From Flavobacteriaceae bacterium (GTDB lineage: Bacteria > Bacteroidota > Bacteroidia > Flavobacteriales > Flavobacteriaceae), in NCBI GenBank assembly GCA_014238425.1, contig JABABD010000026.1, forward strand, positions 1 through 64,000: a DNA stretch of 64,000 bases, given 5' to 3'. Below the pieces are notes generated by a model. The model searched no databases, was not told where the DNA came from, and saw only the letters and a program-made list of their open reading frames with translations. The translations under genes and the position numbers were made by a program. Below, in pieces: positions 54,023-62,900 of this stretch (its first letter is position 1; each line of letters opens with the position of its first letter).

Positions 54023-54490
54023 ATGCAACTCAAAAGGATTAATAAAGCATTTGTAGTAACTATAGGGATTTCGGTAGTACTTTTTGTGTACCTCGTTTTT
54101 TTAGGGTACAATGAAATTAAGACTGCAAAGGATGTTATCAAGATTATTGCATCCATTTTGTTCCCATTACCTATGCTCTTTTTTGCCCGATTCATCTTGA
54201 TCGAACATTTTTTACCTGAAAATACGGATGAGTATAAGAAACAAAATCAAAAACCGGCAACATTGCTTTTGGTTATTACTATGATTGTTGCATTGTTAAC
54301 GATGCAAGGAGTAGAGTGGTTAACACAAGTTAAATTGGAAGATCATCTCATTTTTGCACATTTAGTAAACAGTACAACCATTAGTTCTTACGTACTTAAT
54401 TTTATCATCTATAACAATTTAAGATTCAATGGCATTTTGAGCGGTATTTTGCTATCGCTTGCCATCCATGTGTTCTTTTTATCAATATAA
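54023..54490 (+). CDS. Four-helix membrane protein of unknown function
   Basis: The 155-residue protein is mostly hydrophobic with four likely membrane segments (about 10-28, 40-62, 78-97 and 133-153). It has no recognisable motif. It starts 1 nt after the 53-residue peptide gene and is followed 18 nt later by another membrane-protein gene. Confidence 0.65.
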   Translation: MQLKRINKAFVVTIGISVVLFVYLVFLGYNEIKTAKDVIKIIASILFPLPMLFFARFILIEHFLPENTDEYKKQNQKPATLLLVITMIVALLTMQGVEWLTQVKLEDHLIFAHLVNSTTISSYVLNFIIYNNLRFNGILSGILLSLAIHVFFLSI

Positions 54491-54508
54491 TCATCAAAAA
54501 CTATAATT

Positions 54509-54994
54509 ATGTCAAATTCAATTTTTTCACAAGTAAAACCAACTAATAATTCAAATAAGCGAGAATGGTTGTTTTCTATTCAATCAGTTATCGTTGTAGG
54601 TCTATTGGCTTTTACCACATTAGCATTCTTTTTTTATAATGGTCTTCCAGTAATTAAAGGAATTAAAGTGGTTTTCGCACCTTTTTTATCTGTGGTTCCA
54701 TTGCTTTTTATTCTCTCTATTTTAAGAGATTTAAGGAAAGGTTTTATAGAGGGTGATTATTCAAAGAAGGAAATAATAAAATTTTGCATGATTACTATTG
54801 CAATCACTATTGCTTTTACAGGAATTACAAATCTTTTAGCGCAGATAGGCGCATTAGAAATATTATTAGCTGCTATCATGGCTATTTTGAGTATCGTTTT
54901 CTTCATAAAAAGTAAGATTAAAGATATTCTAGGGATGTCAATCATAACAGGAATTGCAGAAGGTATTATCGTGTATATGATCTTTTTGTTTTGA
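54509..54994 (+). CDS. Membrane protein of unknown function
   Basis: The 161-residue protein has a polar N-terminus (SNKREW near 17) and four to five membrane segments (about 25-45, 53-72, 92-112, 115-132 and 140-160). No family motif is visible. It has the same size and layout as the preceding protein, though the sequences do not match by eye. A rho-independent terminator follows at 55013. Confidence 0.65.
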   Translation: MSNSIFSQVKPTNNSNKREWLFSIQSVIVVGLLAFTTLAFFFYNGLPVIKGIKVVFAPFLSVVPLLFILSILRDLRKGFIEGDYSKKEIIKFCMITIAITIAFTGITNLLAQIGALEILLAAIMAILSIVFFIKSKIKDILGMSIITGIAEGIIVYMIFLF

Positions 54995-55012
54995 TGATAG
55001 GTTAATTAACCC

Positions 55013-55046
55013 AAAACCTCGTAAACGTTTTGTTTGCGAGGTTTTA
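55013..55046 (+). terminator. Rho-independent terminator
   Basis: AAAACCTCG (55013-55021) and CGAGGTTTT (55037-55045) form the stem, extended inside by an AAAC/GTTT pair. It closes the unit 53860-54994 and lies just before the CPBP gene, ruling out an in-frame TTG at 55034 as its start. Confidence 0.85.
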
Positions 55047-55057
55047 AATCAACACCT

Positions 55058-55720
55058 ATGAAATCTGATGAATCATTAATAATATCCGATAGAAGAAGAA
55101 TTAAAGAAATCTTGGCTGTTATTTTAACGGCTATAGGGAAATTCATCTTTATGGATTATCTAGACCTAAGATTATATTATGTGATTTTTGCAATCTTAGT
55201 TTGGTTAAGCTATGTGATTTATAGATATAAACAGAATAATAATATTATAAAATATTGGGGTTTTAGAATAGATAATTTTCGTGAAACTATCATTATTATG
55301 CTACCTTTTGGTATTGTTTCTATAATCTCTTTTTTGTGCATTGGTTATTATCAAAATAGTATTCATGCCACTTGGCATATAATACCCATTTTAATCACGT
55401 ACCCGATTTGGGGTAGTATTCAACAGTTTATAACTATTGGGCTGATTGCTGGAAATCTAAATGACTTAAAAAACAAAAAATTAAATAAAGTTTCAATTAT
55501 AGTTATTACTGCTGTACTCTTTTCAATAGTTCATTTTCCATCTGGATGGTTAATGCTAGGAACGTTTTTATTGGCATTATTTTATGGATACATATATTTA
55601 AAATCTAAAAATATTTATGTCATGGGACTATTTCATGGGTGGTTAGGAGCATTATTTTATTATACTGTTGTTAATCAAGATCCATTTGAAGACGTATTTT
55701 TAAAACTTATTAATTCATGA
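55058..55720 (+). CDS. CPBP (CAAX protease/bacteriocin-processing)-family membrane protein, glutamate pair missing
   Basis: From ATG at 55058 the protein has 220 residues with about seven membrane segments. The ABI/CPBP pattern is present: WGSIQQFITIGLIAG where the usual motif is EExxxR, and FSIVHFPSGWLMLGTFLLALFYGYIYLKSKNIYVMGLFHGWLGAL with the two conserved His (FxxxH and HxxxB regions). The two glutamates of motif 1 are Gln-Gln here, so it may be non-proteolytic or a divergent subgroup. Its stop overlaps the start of the DUF2157 gene by 4 nt. Confidence 0.82.
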   Translation: MKSDESLIISDRRRIKEILAVILTAIGKFIFMDYLDLRLYYVIFAILVWLSYVIYRYKQNNNIIKYWGFRIDNFRETIIIMLPFGIVSIISFLCIGYYQNSIHATWHIIPILITYPIWGSIQQFITIGLIAGNLNDLKNKKLNKVSIIVITAVLFSIVHFPSGWLMLGTFLLALFYGYIYLKSKNIYVMGLFHGWLGALFYYTVVNQDPFEDVFLKLINS

Positions 55721-57000
55721 ATATGAACACAAAACTTATGAAAGAATTACCAGAGTTGTTGGAAAACAAGGTGATTTCACAAGATGTTGCAGATGCAATT
55801 GAAGCTTATTATACAACTCAAAATGACGCTAAGCCTAATCGTTTGTTTACAGTGTTTGGTGTGCTAGGAGCTACACTAGTAGGTTTGGGTATCATACTCA
55901 TATTGGCTCATAACTGGGACGATTTTTCAAAATCGATTAAAACGGTTTGGGCATTTTTGCCTTTGGTTATTGGTCAGTTAATTGTTGGTTATTCAATTTT
56001 GAAGGGCAAGAGCGATACTTGGAAGGAAGCTTCTGGAGTGTTTCTCTTTTTTGCTGTAGGAGCATCTATAGCTTTGGTTAGTCAAATCTATAATATTCCT
56101 GGTAATTTGAGTTCATTCCTACTCACCTGGATTTTACTCTGTACTCCTCTTATTTACTTATTAAAGTCCAAGGCTGTTGCTATCTTGCATTTGGTGTTCG
56201 CGACATACTATGTATTTGAATATGGCTATGGATACGGTTCGCGTACACCCTGGTATTATTTGCTTCTTTTAGCAGTTTTAGCTCCATTTTACATACAATT
56301 ATTGAAGCATTATACCACCTCTAATATGACCTCCATTTTTAACTGGCTTATACCATTGAGTATTACCATTAGTCTCGGAGCTTTTGTTGGTAGAGGTGAT
56401 GATGAGTATGGGTTTTTGATATATGTCATCTTGTTTGGCATGTTCTATAGCATTGGAAAGATTCCTTACTTCCAAGATCAGAAATTAAGACGTAATGGGT
56501 TTCTTGTCTTCGGATCCTTAGGAACCATAACAACCGTGTTGTTTACCACGTTTCGGTGGTATTGGAAAGATTTAGCAAATGGTACATCTACACATACAGA
56601 AACTATTATTTTAGCGGGTGTTCTATTTGCATTGGCCCTTCTAATTTTAGGGTATTCATACGCTAAGAAATGGGTCAAGGAATTCAATTTATTTCAATAT
56701 GTATTTATCATTTTCGCGATACTGTTTTTCATTGGAATGGTGAACATTAGTATTCCTGTCATTATTACCAATCTCTTGATATTCAGTTTAGGAATGATAA
56801 CGATAAAAATAGGCGCGGACCAGTTCCATTTTGGAATTTTGAATTACGGGTTACTTATTGTTACGGCACTGGTAATCTGTAGATTTTTTGATGCAAATAT
56901 AAGTTTCGTTGTTAGAGGCTTACTTTTTGTTATCGTTGGTGCCGGTTTCTTTTTAACTAATTATATCATGCTTAAAAAGCAAAAATCTAATACTTTATAA
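55717..57000 (+). CDS. DUF2157 membrane protein
   Basis: The 427-residue protein has a short cytoplasmic N-terminus that fits the DUF2157 start (LPELLENKVISQDVADAIEAYYTTQ) and about twelve membrane segments after it, the first near 45-65 (VFGVLGATLVGLGIILILAHNWDD). DUF2157 proteins regularly pair with GDYXXLXY proteins, as the next gene does; the function is unknown. It overlaps the CPBP gene by 4 nt. Confidence 0.9.
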   Translation: MNMNTKLMKELPELLENKVISQDVADAIEAYYTTQNDAKPNRLFTVFGVLGATLVGLGIILILAHNWDDFSKSIKTVWAFLPLVIGQLIVGYSILKGKSDTWKEASGVFLFFAVGASIALVSQIYNIPGNLSSFLLTWILLCTPLIYLLKSKAVAILHLVFATYYVFEYGYGYGSRTPWYYLLLLAVLAPFYIQLLKHYTTSNMTSIFNWLIPLSITISLGAFVGRGDDEYGFLIYVILFGMFYSIGKIPYFQDQKLRRNGFLVFGSLGTITTVLFTTFRWYWKDLANGTSTHTETIILAGVLFALALLILGYSYAKKWVKEFNLFQYVFIIFAILFFIGMVNISIPVIITNLLIFSLGMITIKIGADQFHFGILNYGLLIVTALVICRFFDANISFVVRGLLFVIVGAGFFLTNYIMLKKQKSNTL

Positions 57001-57001
57001 A

Positions 57002-57586
57002 ATGAAAACAATACATATAGTCGCAATATTTATTTTAGTAGCATGCATTCAATTGTTTGTTCCAGCTAAAATGATATATGATAAAGAAGCCATTATAGAG
57101 GATGGTACAGTGTATAAATTTAAAACACGCCCGATTGACCCTAATGATCCTTTTAGAGGAAAATACATCACATTAGACTATGATATAAACGCTATTAAAA
57201 CAGATGATACGCTTTGGCAGAGAAAAGATGAGGCCTATTTGTATATAAGAAAGGACGCTGATGGTTTTGCTACACCTGTGACGGTGAGTCGAGAAAAGCA
57301 AGATCTGGATGAGGATTATATATTGACTGAAGTCATTTGGTATAATAGTAATGAAAGGGAAGTAAATCTTCAGCTGCCTTTTAATCGGTACTATATGGAA
57401 GAAACTAAAGCATACGATGCAGAAGTAGCCCATAGAAAAGCGCAAAGAGATTCATTACCAGATAATACCTATGCATTGGTATATATTAAAAATGGATCTG
57501 CAGTATTATCTGATATTTTAATTGATGAGGTTTCAATTAAAGATCATGTTGAAATGCAACAAGATAAAAAAGGGGAAAAACCCTGA
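57002..57586 (+). CDS. GDYXXLXY-domain protein
   Basis: The 194-residue protein has one N-terminal membrane segment (about 4-20) and the motif that names the family, here RGKYITLDYDI (G-x-Y-x-x-L-x-Y) near residue 57, preceded by RPIDPNDPF. It is the usual partner of DUF2157 proteins and starts 1 nt after the DUF2157 stop. The role of the pair is not known. Confidence 0.92.
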   Translation: MKTIHIVAIFILVACIQLFVPAKMIYDKEAIIEDGTVYKFKTRPIDPNDPFRGKYITLDYDINAIKTDDTLWQRKDEAYLYIRKDADGFATPVTVSREKQDLDEDYILTEVIWYNSNEREVNLQLPFNRYYMEETKAYDAEVAHRKAQRDSLPDNTYALVYIKNGSAVLSDILIDEVSIKDHVEMQQDKKGEKP

Positions 57587-57610
57587 TTAGAAACAGGCGT
57601 TCTCCTCTGT

Positions 57611-57638
57611 TTTGATATCTGTCTGTATTATATATTTG
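57611..57638 (+). promoter_or_regulatory. Candidate promoter with both Bacteroidota boxes
   Basis: TTTG at 57611-57614 and TATATTTG at 57631-57638 (full TAnnTTTG match), 16 nt apart, slightly shorter than the usual spacing. No protein gene starts close downstream; a strong hairpin at 57708-57741 would end a transcript of about 100 nt. Confidence 0.55.
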
Positions 57639-57639
57639 T

Positions 57640-57745
57640 AGTGTAAGTAATAGTTAAAGGGGATTTTCTACTACTTTTCATTTAGTTTAGTTAGTTTTAG
57701 TTAGTAAAGGAAAAGGCTGCTCGAGAGAGCAGCCTTTTCCTATTT
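57640..57745 (+). ncRNA. Candidate small RNA of about 100 nt
   Basis: A TAnnTTTG promoter (57631) and a strong terminator (57708-57741) frame a short stretch with no sizeable open reading frame. The middle carries repeated TTTAG/TTAGTT units (57681-57706) and GGGGATTTTC near 57660. A transcript from about 57645 would be some 100 nt. I do not recognise an RNA family (no 6S, tmRNA or RNase P features seen). Confidence 0.4.
57708..57741 (+). terminator. Strong terminator with GNRA tetraloop
   Basis: AGGAAAAGGCTGCTC (57708-57722) pairs perfectly with GAGCAGCCTTTTCCT (57727-57741) around GAGA, a GNRA-type tetraloop. A and T runs inside the stem give it the usual A-tract/T-tract ends. It could also stop readthrough from the GDYXXLXY gene. 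Confidence 0.88.
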
Positions 57746-57911
57746 ATACCATTTGTGTTTATCAAAATCAAAACAAACTAATCATACTTTTCAAGATGAT
57801 GGATAGTAAATTATTATCGGGAGTTGCTGATTTTAAGAAGCGTTTAAGATTTTTTTAAAACTATTGCGTCTAACTTAGAAATATCATCAATCAAAGACTA
57901 ATTCAACCAAA

Positions 57912-59462
57912 ATGCAAAGCTATGCCAAAATAGCGATTTTACTATGCACTTTAACGCTCGTTAATATTAGTAGTCTATATGCATTTGATATACCAGATAA
58001 CGAGGTGTCTATAATCAGTAATAATCTTGCTATAGACAGTTTATTTCAAGTTCACAAACAAGTAGATTCTATTGAACGCCAAGAGCTAATAAAGCTGAAT
58101 GAAAGTGCATTGCAGAATAATAGTGTAGATTCAGTAACTATTTATAAATCCCTGGCAGTACTTTACGCCAAGAATAATAATGCGTTAGAATCTTCTAAAC
58201 ACATTACCCATTATATGAGGGCAACTCAAGATATGTCCATTTTAAACGATCATATTTTTTCTAATATAAATAATACATCAGAGTATTTGGATTTAAAAAA
58301 TGCTTATAAGCCAAAATTAGGAATCTCACTGATTTTCTATGCCTTTACGGGTTTTTTTGGATTACTAATTTTCATTGTGCTTAACTGTAGAAAAAAAATG
58401 GATGGAATTTCAGTACTATTGATCAGTAGTTTCGTACTTTTTAATTCATTATTTATTTTGCATGTGAGTATTCATCAATCTAGATATTATTTACAGATAC
58501 CACATTCATTATTTGCAACAGCTTCTTTTTCATTTCTTTATGGCCCATTATTGTATTTTTATTTTAAGAGAATAGTGAGGAATCATAGATTTACTTTAAA
58601 AGATTCCATGCATTTAGTTCCGACATTAGCATTGATCATATTTCTCATCCCTTACTATAGATTAAACTCAATTGAGAAATTCAGATTTATGTTTGACCAT
58701 GCTAATTTTGTGTCTACAAGTGTCAAAATTATAGCAATTTTTAAAATAATATCCTTGTGTTTTTATGCTTGGGCGACATTTAAGATTTACAACAAGCAGG
58801 AGCAAGACAACAAAATATCTAAGGGTAATATTAGAAGTATAAAGAAGGTGTGGGAAAGAAATGTGCTGACAATTTTCATATGCTATGTATTAGCCTATAT
58901 CTTATATGTTTGTGCTATTACTAAATTTATTGATTATAAGCCATTATTTAATTTACAAATAATTGTAATCGCGATAATGATTTTTTATATAGCGGCTATT
59001 TCATTATTGCAACCCGAGGTATTTAAGGGTAAGATTGAGTTGAGTGATTTGGTGAATTTATTTAAGTATAGTAAATCTGGGTTGACCGAATCTTATTCTG
59101 TTGAGTTGAAGAAACGCTTACTTGAGTTAATGAATAAAGATAAATTATTCAAACAGAACGATATGAATCTAGATAAATTATCTGAAATTTTAGGAACTAC
59201 TAGACATAATGCTTCGCAAGTGATTAACGAACATTTTAATATGAGCTTTTTTGAGTTAATGAACTTCTATAGAATAATGGAAGCTCAAGATATTTTAATG
59301 GATGATAAGAACAGAAGCTTGAATATTATTGATGTGGCCTATGAGGTTGGTTATAATAATAAAGTCACATTCAATAAAGCATTTAAGAAACAAAATAATT
59401 TAACTCCAACTCAATATATTCGCTCCTTAAATTATGATGCAAGATTTTTAAAAGGCGCTTAG
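57912..59462 (+). CDS. Membrane-bound AraC-family regulator
   Basis: The 516-residue protein has a signal/anchor segment at the start, a TPR-like periplasmic part (about 35-125), then about seven or eight membrane segments (about 137-370), and a C-terminal AraC DNA-binding domain (about 405-510): LDKLSEILGTTRHNASQVINEHFNMSFFELMN and IDVAYEVGYNNKVTFNKAFKKQNNLTPTQYI. It lacks histidine-kinase parts, so it is not a hybrid two-component system. It is placed just upstream of the SusC/SusD genes and could control them, sensing outside conditions via the TPR-like part; not proven. Confidence 0.9.
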   Translation: MQSYAKIAILLCTLTLVNISSLYAFDIPDNEVSIISNNLAIDSLFQVHKQVDSIERQELIKLNESALQNNSVDSVTIYKSLAVLYAKNNNALESSKHITHYMRATQDMSILNDHIFSNINNTSEYLDLKNAYKPKLGISLIFYAFTGFFGLLIFIVLNCRKKMDGISVLLISSFVLFNSLFILHVSIHQSRYYLQIPHSLFATASFSFLYGPLLYFYFKRIVRNHRFTLKDSMHLVPTLALIIFLIPYYRLNSIEKFRFMFDHANFVSTSVKIIAIFKIISLCFYAWATFKIYNKQEQDNKISKGNIRSIKKVWERNVLTIFICYVLAYILYVCAITKFIDYKPLFNLQIIVIAIMIFYIAAISLLQPEVFKGKIELSDLVNLFKYSKSGLTESYSVELKKRLLELMNKDKLFKQNDMNLDKLSEILGTTRHNASQVINEHFNMSFFELMNFYRIMEAQDILMDDKNRSLNIIDVAYEVGYNNKVTFNKAFKKQNNLTPTQYIRSLNYDARFLKGA

Positions 59463-59518
59463 TGTATTCTACCATTTTTTATGTATTCGAAACGTTTTAG
59501 CGAGTTATTTGTTTGTGC

Positions 59519-59533
59519 CGTTATCTGATAACG
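59519..59533. repeat. 15-nt palindrome CGTTATC-T-GATAACG
   Basis: Perfect 7-nt arms around one T, 57 nt after the AraC gene stop. It may be a regulator site or chance; there is no T-run to make it a terminator. Confidence 0.4.
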
Positions 59534-59617
59534 ACTTATCTCCTTTTAATGAATATTGAGCTATCTGTAATATAAGTTCTCTAAAAGCTAAGACATACAC
59601 CTCTAAAAAGAATGTCT

Positions 59618-59649
59618 AATAATTAGTGACCAATCGGTCATTTATTATC
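59618..59649. promoter_or_regulatory. TGACC-AATC-GGTCA dyad, TetR-operator-like
   Basis: Core TGACCAATCGGTCA (59627-59640) with 5-nt perfect arms, extended outward to 14-nt arms with 11 matching pairs. GACCNNTCGGTC-like sites are often bound by TetR-type regulators in other bacteria, but no TetR gene is next to it. Confidence 0.4.
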
Positions 59650-59723
59650 TACAAACTGCATAACAAGTATGGCTATCAACAATGCCTTAATTAGTAACCT
59701 GCTATAGTGTTGTAAATAAAAAG

Positions 59724-59752
59724 TAAGAGTTTAACGGCTAGGTAAACTCTTA
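59724..59752. repeat. Inverted repeat with 10-nt perfect arms upstream of susC
   Basis: TAAGAGTTTA (59724-59733) and TAAACTCTTA (59743-59752) with the 9-nt loop ACGGCTAGG. There is no T-run directly after it, so it is not a standard terminator; it may be an operator or an RNA hairpin in the susC leader, 224 nt before the susC start. Confidence 0.45.
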
Positions 59753-59975
59753 TAAGACACACCCTTTTTCATTGTTATTATTCATTGCTTAGAGTAGTGA
59801 TTGTGAAGGTAAGGTGGTGCAAACCAAGGCCTTAATATTATGAAATAACCATGTTAACTTTGATTTCATAAATATCTTAAAGCAAATATTTGAGTTAGTC
59901 TTCAAAAGTATTTGCACTACCTACCTTTCTTCAATTACTCTATAACTAATTCGAAAAAAATAAAAATTAAGGTTT

Positions 59976-62900
59976 ATGAAAGTAAAAAATTATGGTTTAG
60001 TGTTAGTGCTCTTTTTTTTAAGCATAGAATTATGCTTTGCACAAGAGAGAGCAATCACAGGAACAGTAACACAAGCAGTTGATGGTATGCCATTAGCAGG
60101 GGTTAATGTAATTGTGAAAGGAACATCTCGTGGTGTTCAAACTGATTTTGATGGAAATTACACGATTAGGGCAAGTAATGGAGAAGTTTTGGTGCTCTCA
60201 TATGTTGGACTAAAGACTATTGAATTATTGGTTAGTTCCAGTAATACAATGGATACAACAATGGAAGACGATATTTCTGATCTAGATGAGGTTGTAGTTG
60301 TAGCGTATGGGCAGTCTACATTAAAAACAAATGCAGCTTCTGTCACCACACTTAAAGCCGAAAAGATTGAAAACAGAGCAAATACAGCAGTTCTTCAGAG
60401 TTTACAAGGACAAGTTGCTGGTGTTAATGTAGGTACTGGTTCAGGCCAGCCTGGAGGCGATAGTTCAATTATTATAAGAGGTGTGGGGAGCGTTAATTCT
60501 GAAATAGAACCACTGTATCTTATAGATGGTGTACCTACTAATAGAGATAATTTTAGAACTATTAACCCAAATGATATAGAAACCTTTACCGTTTTAAAAG
60601 ATGCCTCTGCAACATCATTATACGGTAATAGAGGGTCAAATGGTGTTATACTTATTACTACCAAGAAAGGAAGATTCAACGAAGGCCTTAAATTTCAGTA
60701 TTCTAATTCATTTGGCTTTAGCGAGCTTCAACCTCAGAATATTGAATTATTAAATTCAACACAAATATTGAATTGGCAAAGAGATAATGGAGGTGGAGAT
60801 GGATTTGGCTTATCTGATGCTCAAATTGCGGCTTTAGCAGGGCAATCAAATACAGACTGGTATGATGTGTTCTTTAGAAGGGCATCAACCGTAAATCATA
60901 ATCTAAGTGCTACCTCAGGTGGAGAAAAGACTCGAAACTTTACCTCTATTCAATACACCGAGCAAGAAGGTACTGTTTCAAATACTGATTTTAAACGAAT
61001 GAGCGTTAGAAACAACTTTAATGGTAAATCAAGCAACGATAAATTCAAATACAATCTAAACGTGGCACTGTCATTTGCAAGAACCAATGAACAGGATGGT
61101 ACGGGTTCTAATTCCACTTTTTTTAATCCATACAGAGCATCTATCTATGGATTACCTTATTTATCACCATTTAATGCTGATGGATCACAAACTATTGATG
61201 GTGGTGTTATACCAGGAGTGCCAGGAACGTTTACAGGAAGCAATATTAAAAACTTCGTATATGTCCTATTAAACTCTATTGCTCTAAACACTGATGAAGA
61301 AGAAGATGTTAGAATTGTTGGGAGTTTCGATACGAAATGGGCGTTTACAGATAATTTAACGGCAGGAATTGCACTTGGAGTCGATTATAGATCTGAAAGA
61401 CGTACAGAGATATTGCATCCTGCGAGTATTTTAGGACCGTTTCAATCTGAACAAGGAAACCAAGCTGCCTTTGGAGGCATTTGGGAAAGCACTAATACAA
61501 GAGATGTAAGAACTACGACGCTCACAAGTTTAACCTATGAAAATGTCTTTGAAGAAAAACATAACCTCGAAGTATCGGCATTTTTAGAATACAATAGGGA
61601 TTTTATTGACATTAGTGATTTTGATCAGGATGGACTTGATGAACGGTTTTTAGGAAGTGGCAATGCATTTATTGCAGCCAATACACAGGAACTCATTAAC
61701 GGAAATCTGGTGAACCCTTATCTACCTACATTAAATATTGGGTCATTTACAACCGGCCTTTTTTCATATTTTTCCAAACTAGGTTATACCTATGACAATA
61801 AATATGGTTTTCAGGCTTCAATAAGACGTGATGCTTCATTTAGGTTTTCAAAGGATAATAGATGGGGTACTTTTTGGTCTGTAGCTGGACGTTGGAACAT
61901 CAATGAGGAATCTTTTATGGATGATTCTGCTATTAACCTGTTGAAACTGAGAGCTTCCTACGGAACTGTTGGAAACCAATTAGTTGGGTCGGCAACGATA
62001 GGAGGGTTAGTATTACCTACAAATTATAGAGGATTAAATGTTTCTGTTCCTGAAATAATCTCAGGAGCTGGATATAATAGTACAGTGTCTTTAATTCCAA
62101 ATGCCGCCAATTTAGGAAATCCAGATTTGAGATGGGAAACTACAAAAGCTACAAACTTAGGCCTAGATTTTGGAGTTTGGAATAGCCGATTATTAGGATC
62201 AATTGATGTTTATAAACGTGTTACTGAGGACTTATTCTTTAATAGAAATGTATCATTGATCAACCCTGGAACTACTATCGATGCCAATGTTGGAGAACTT
62301 GAGAATAAAGGGGTTGAACTAAAACTGGATTATTCTCTTTTAAATAAGGGGGATTGGAAGATTGCAATAGGAGCGACAGGAAGTTACAATAAAAATGAAA
62401 TCACGAAGCTAGCAGCAGAAACAAATGGCTTGATCGATAATGGAGGACTCACAGTATTAGCTGAAGGGCAACCATTTGGAGCCTATTATTTAAGTCGATT
62501 TGCGGGCGTAAACCCTTCAAATGGGGAAGCACTGTTTTTAGATATAAATGGTAACATTACGGAAAATCTAATACCAGCTAATAGAGTCTTTTTAGACAAA
62601 TCATCCCAACCAACATGGCAAGGAGGTTTTTATACAGATATTAATTTTAAAGGATTTCAATTATCTACTCAGTGGTCCTACGTCGCTGATCTTTATCGCG
62701 TCAACTTAGATTTTGCCGAGCTGGAAAATATTGGAGTCGGAACTGTTGGTGATGGACAAAACAGGACACCATCCATATTAAATGCATGGCAAGCTCCAGG
62801 CGATGTTACAGATATCCCGCGAGTGGGAAGCACTCATAGCTCCTTTGCTTTGGCAGTAAATTCTGATAAATACTTGGAAGATGCCTCTTTTTTGCGCCTT

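Larger units (their letters stand above)
59463..59975. other. 513-nt intergenic region upstream of susC with several palindromes
   Basis: No convincing gene. It holds a 15-nt palindrome at 59519, a longer dyad at 59618-59649, a 10-nt-arm hairpin at 59724-59752 and a GCAAATA...TATTTGC inverted repeat at 59882-59915. No full promoter pair was found; the leader before susC ends in an A-rich stretch next to the ATG. The dyads are candidate regulatory sites for the susC/susD genes. Confidence 0.6.

Noticed and set aside
55034..55057. Upstream TTG start of the CPBP gene
   Set aside because: The TTG lies in the stem of the terminator at 55013-55046.
57681..57706. TTTAG/TTAGTT repeats as further TetR/PaaR operators
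   Set aside because: They are direct, not inverted, and lack the CTAACA-NN-TGTTAG arrangement.
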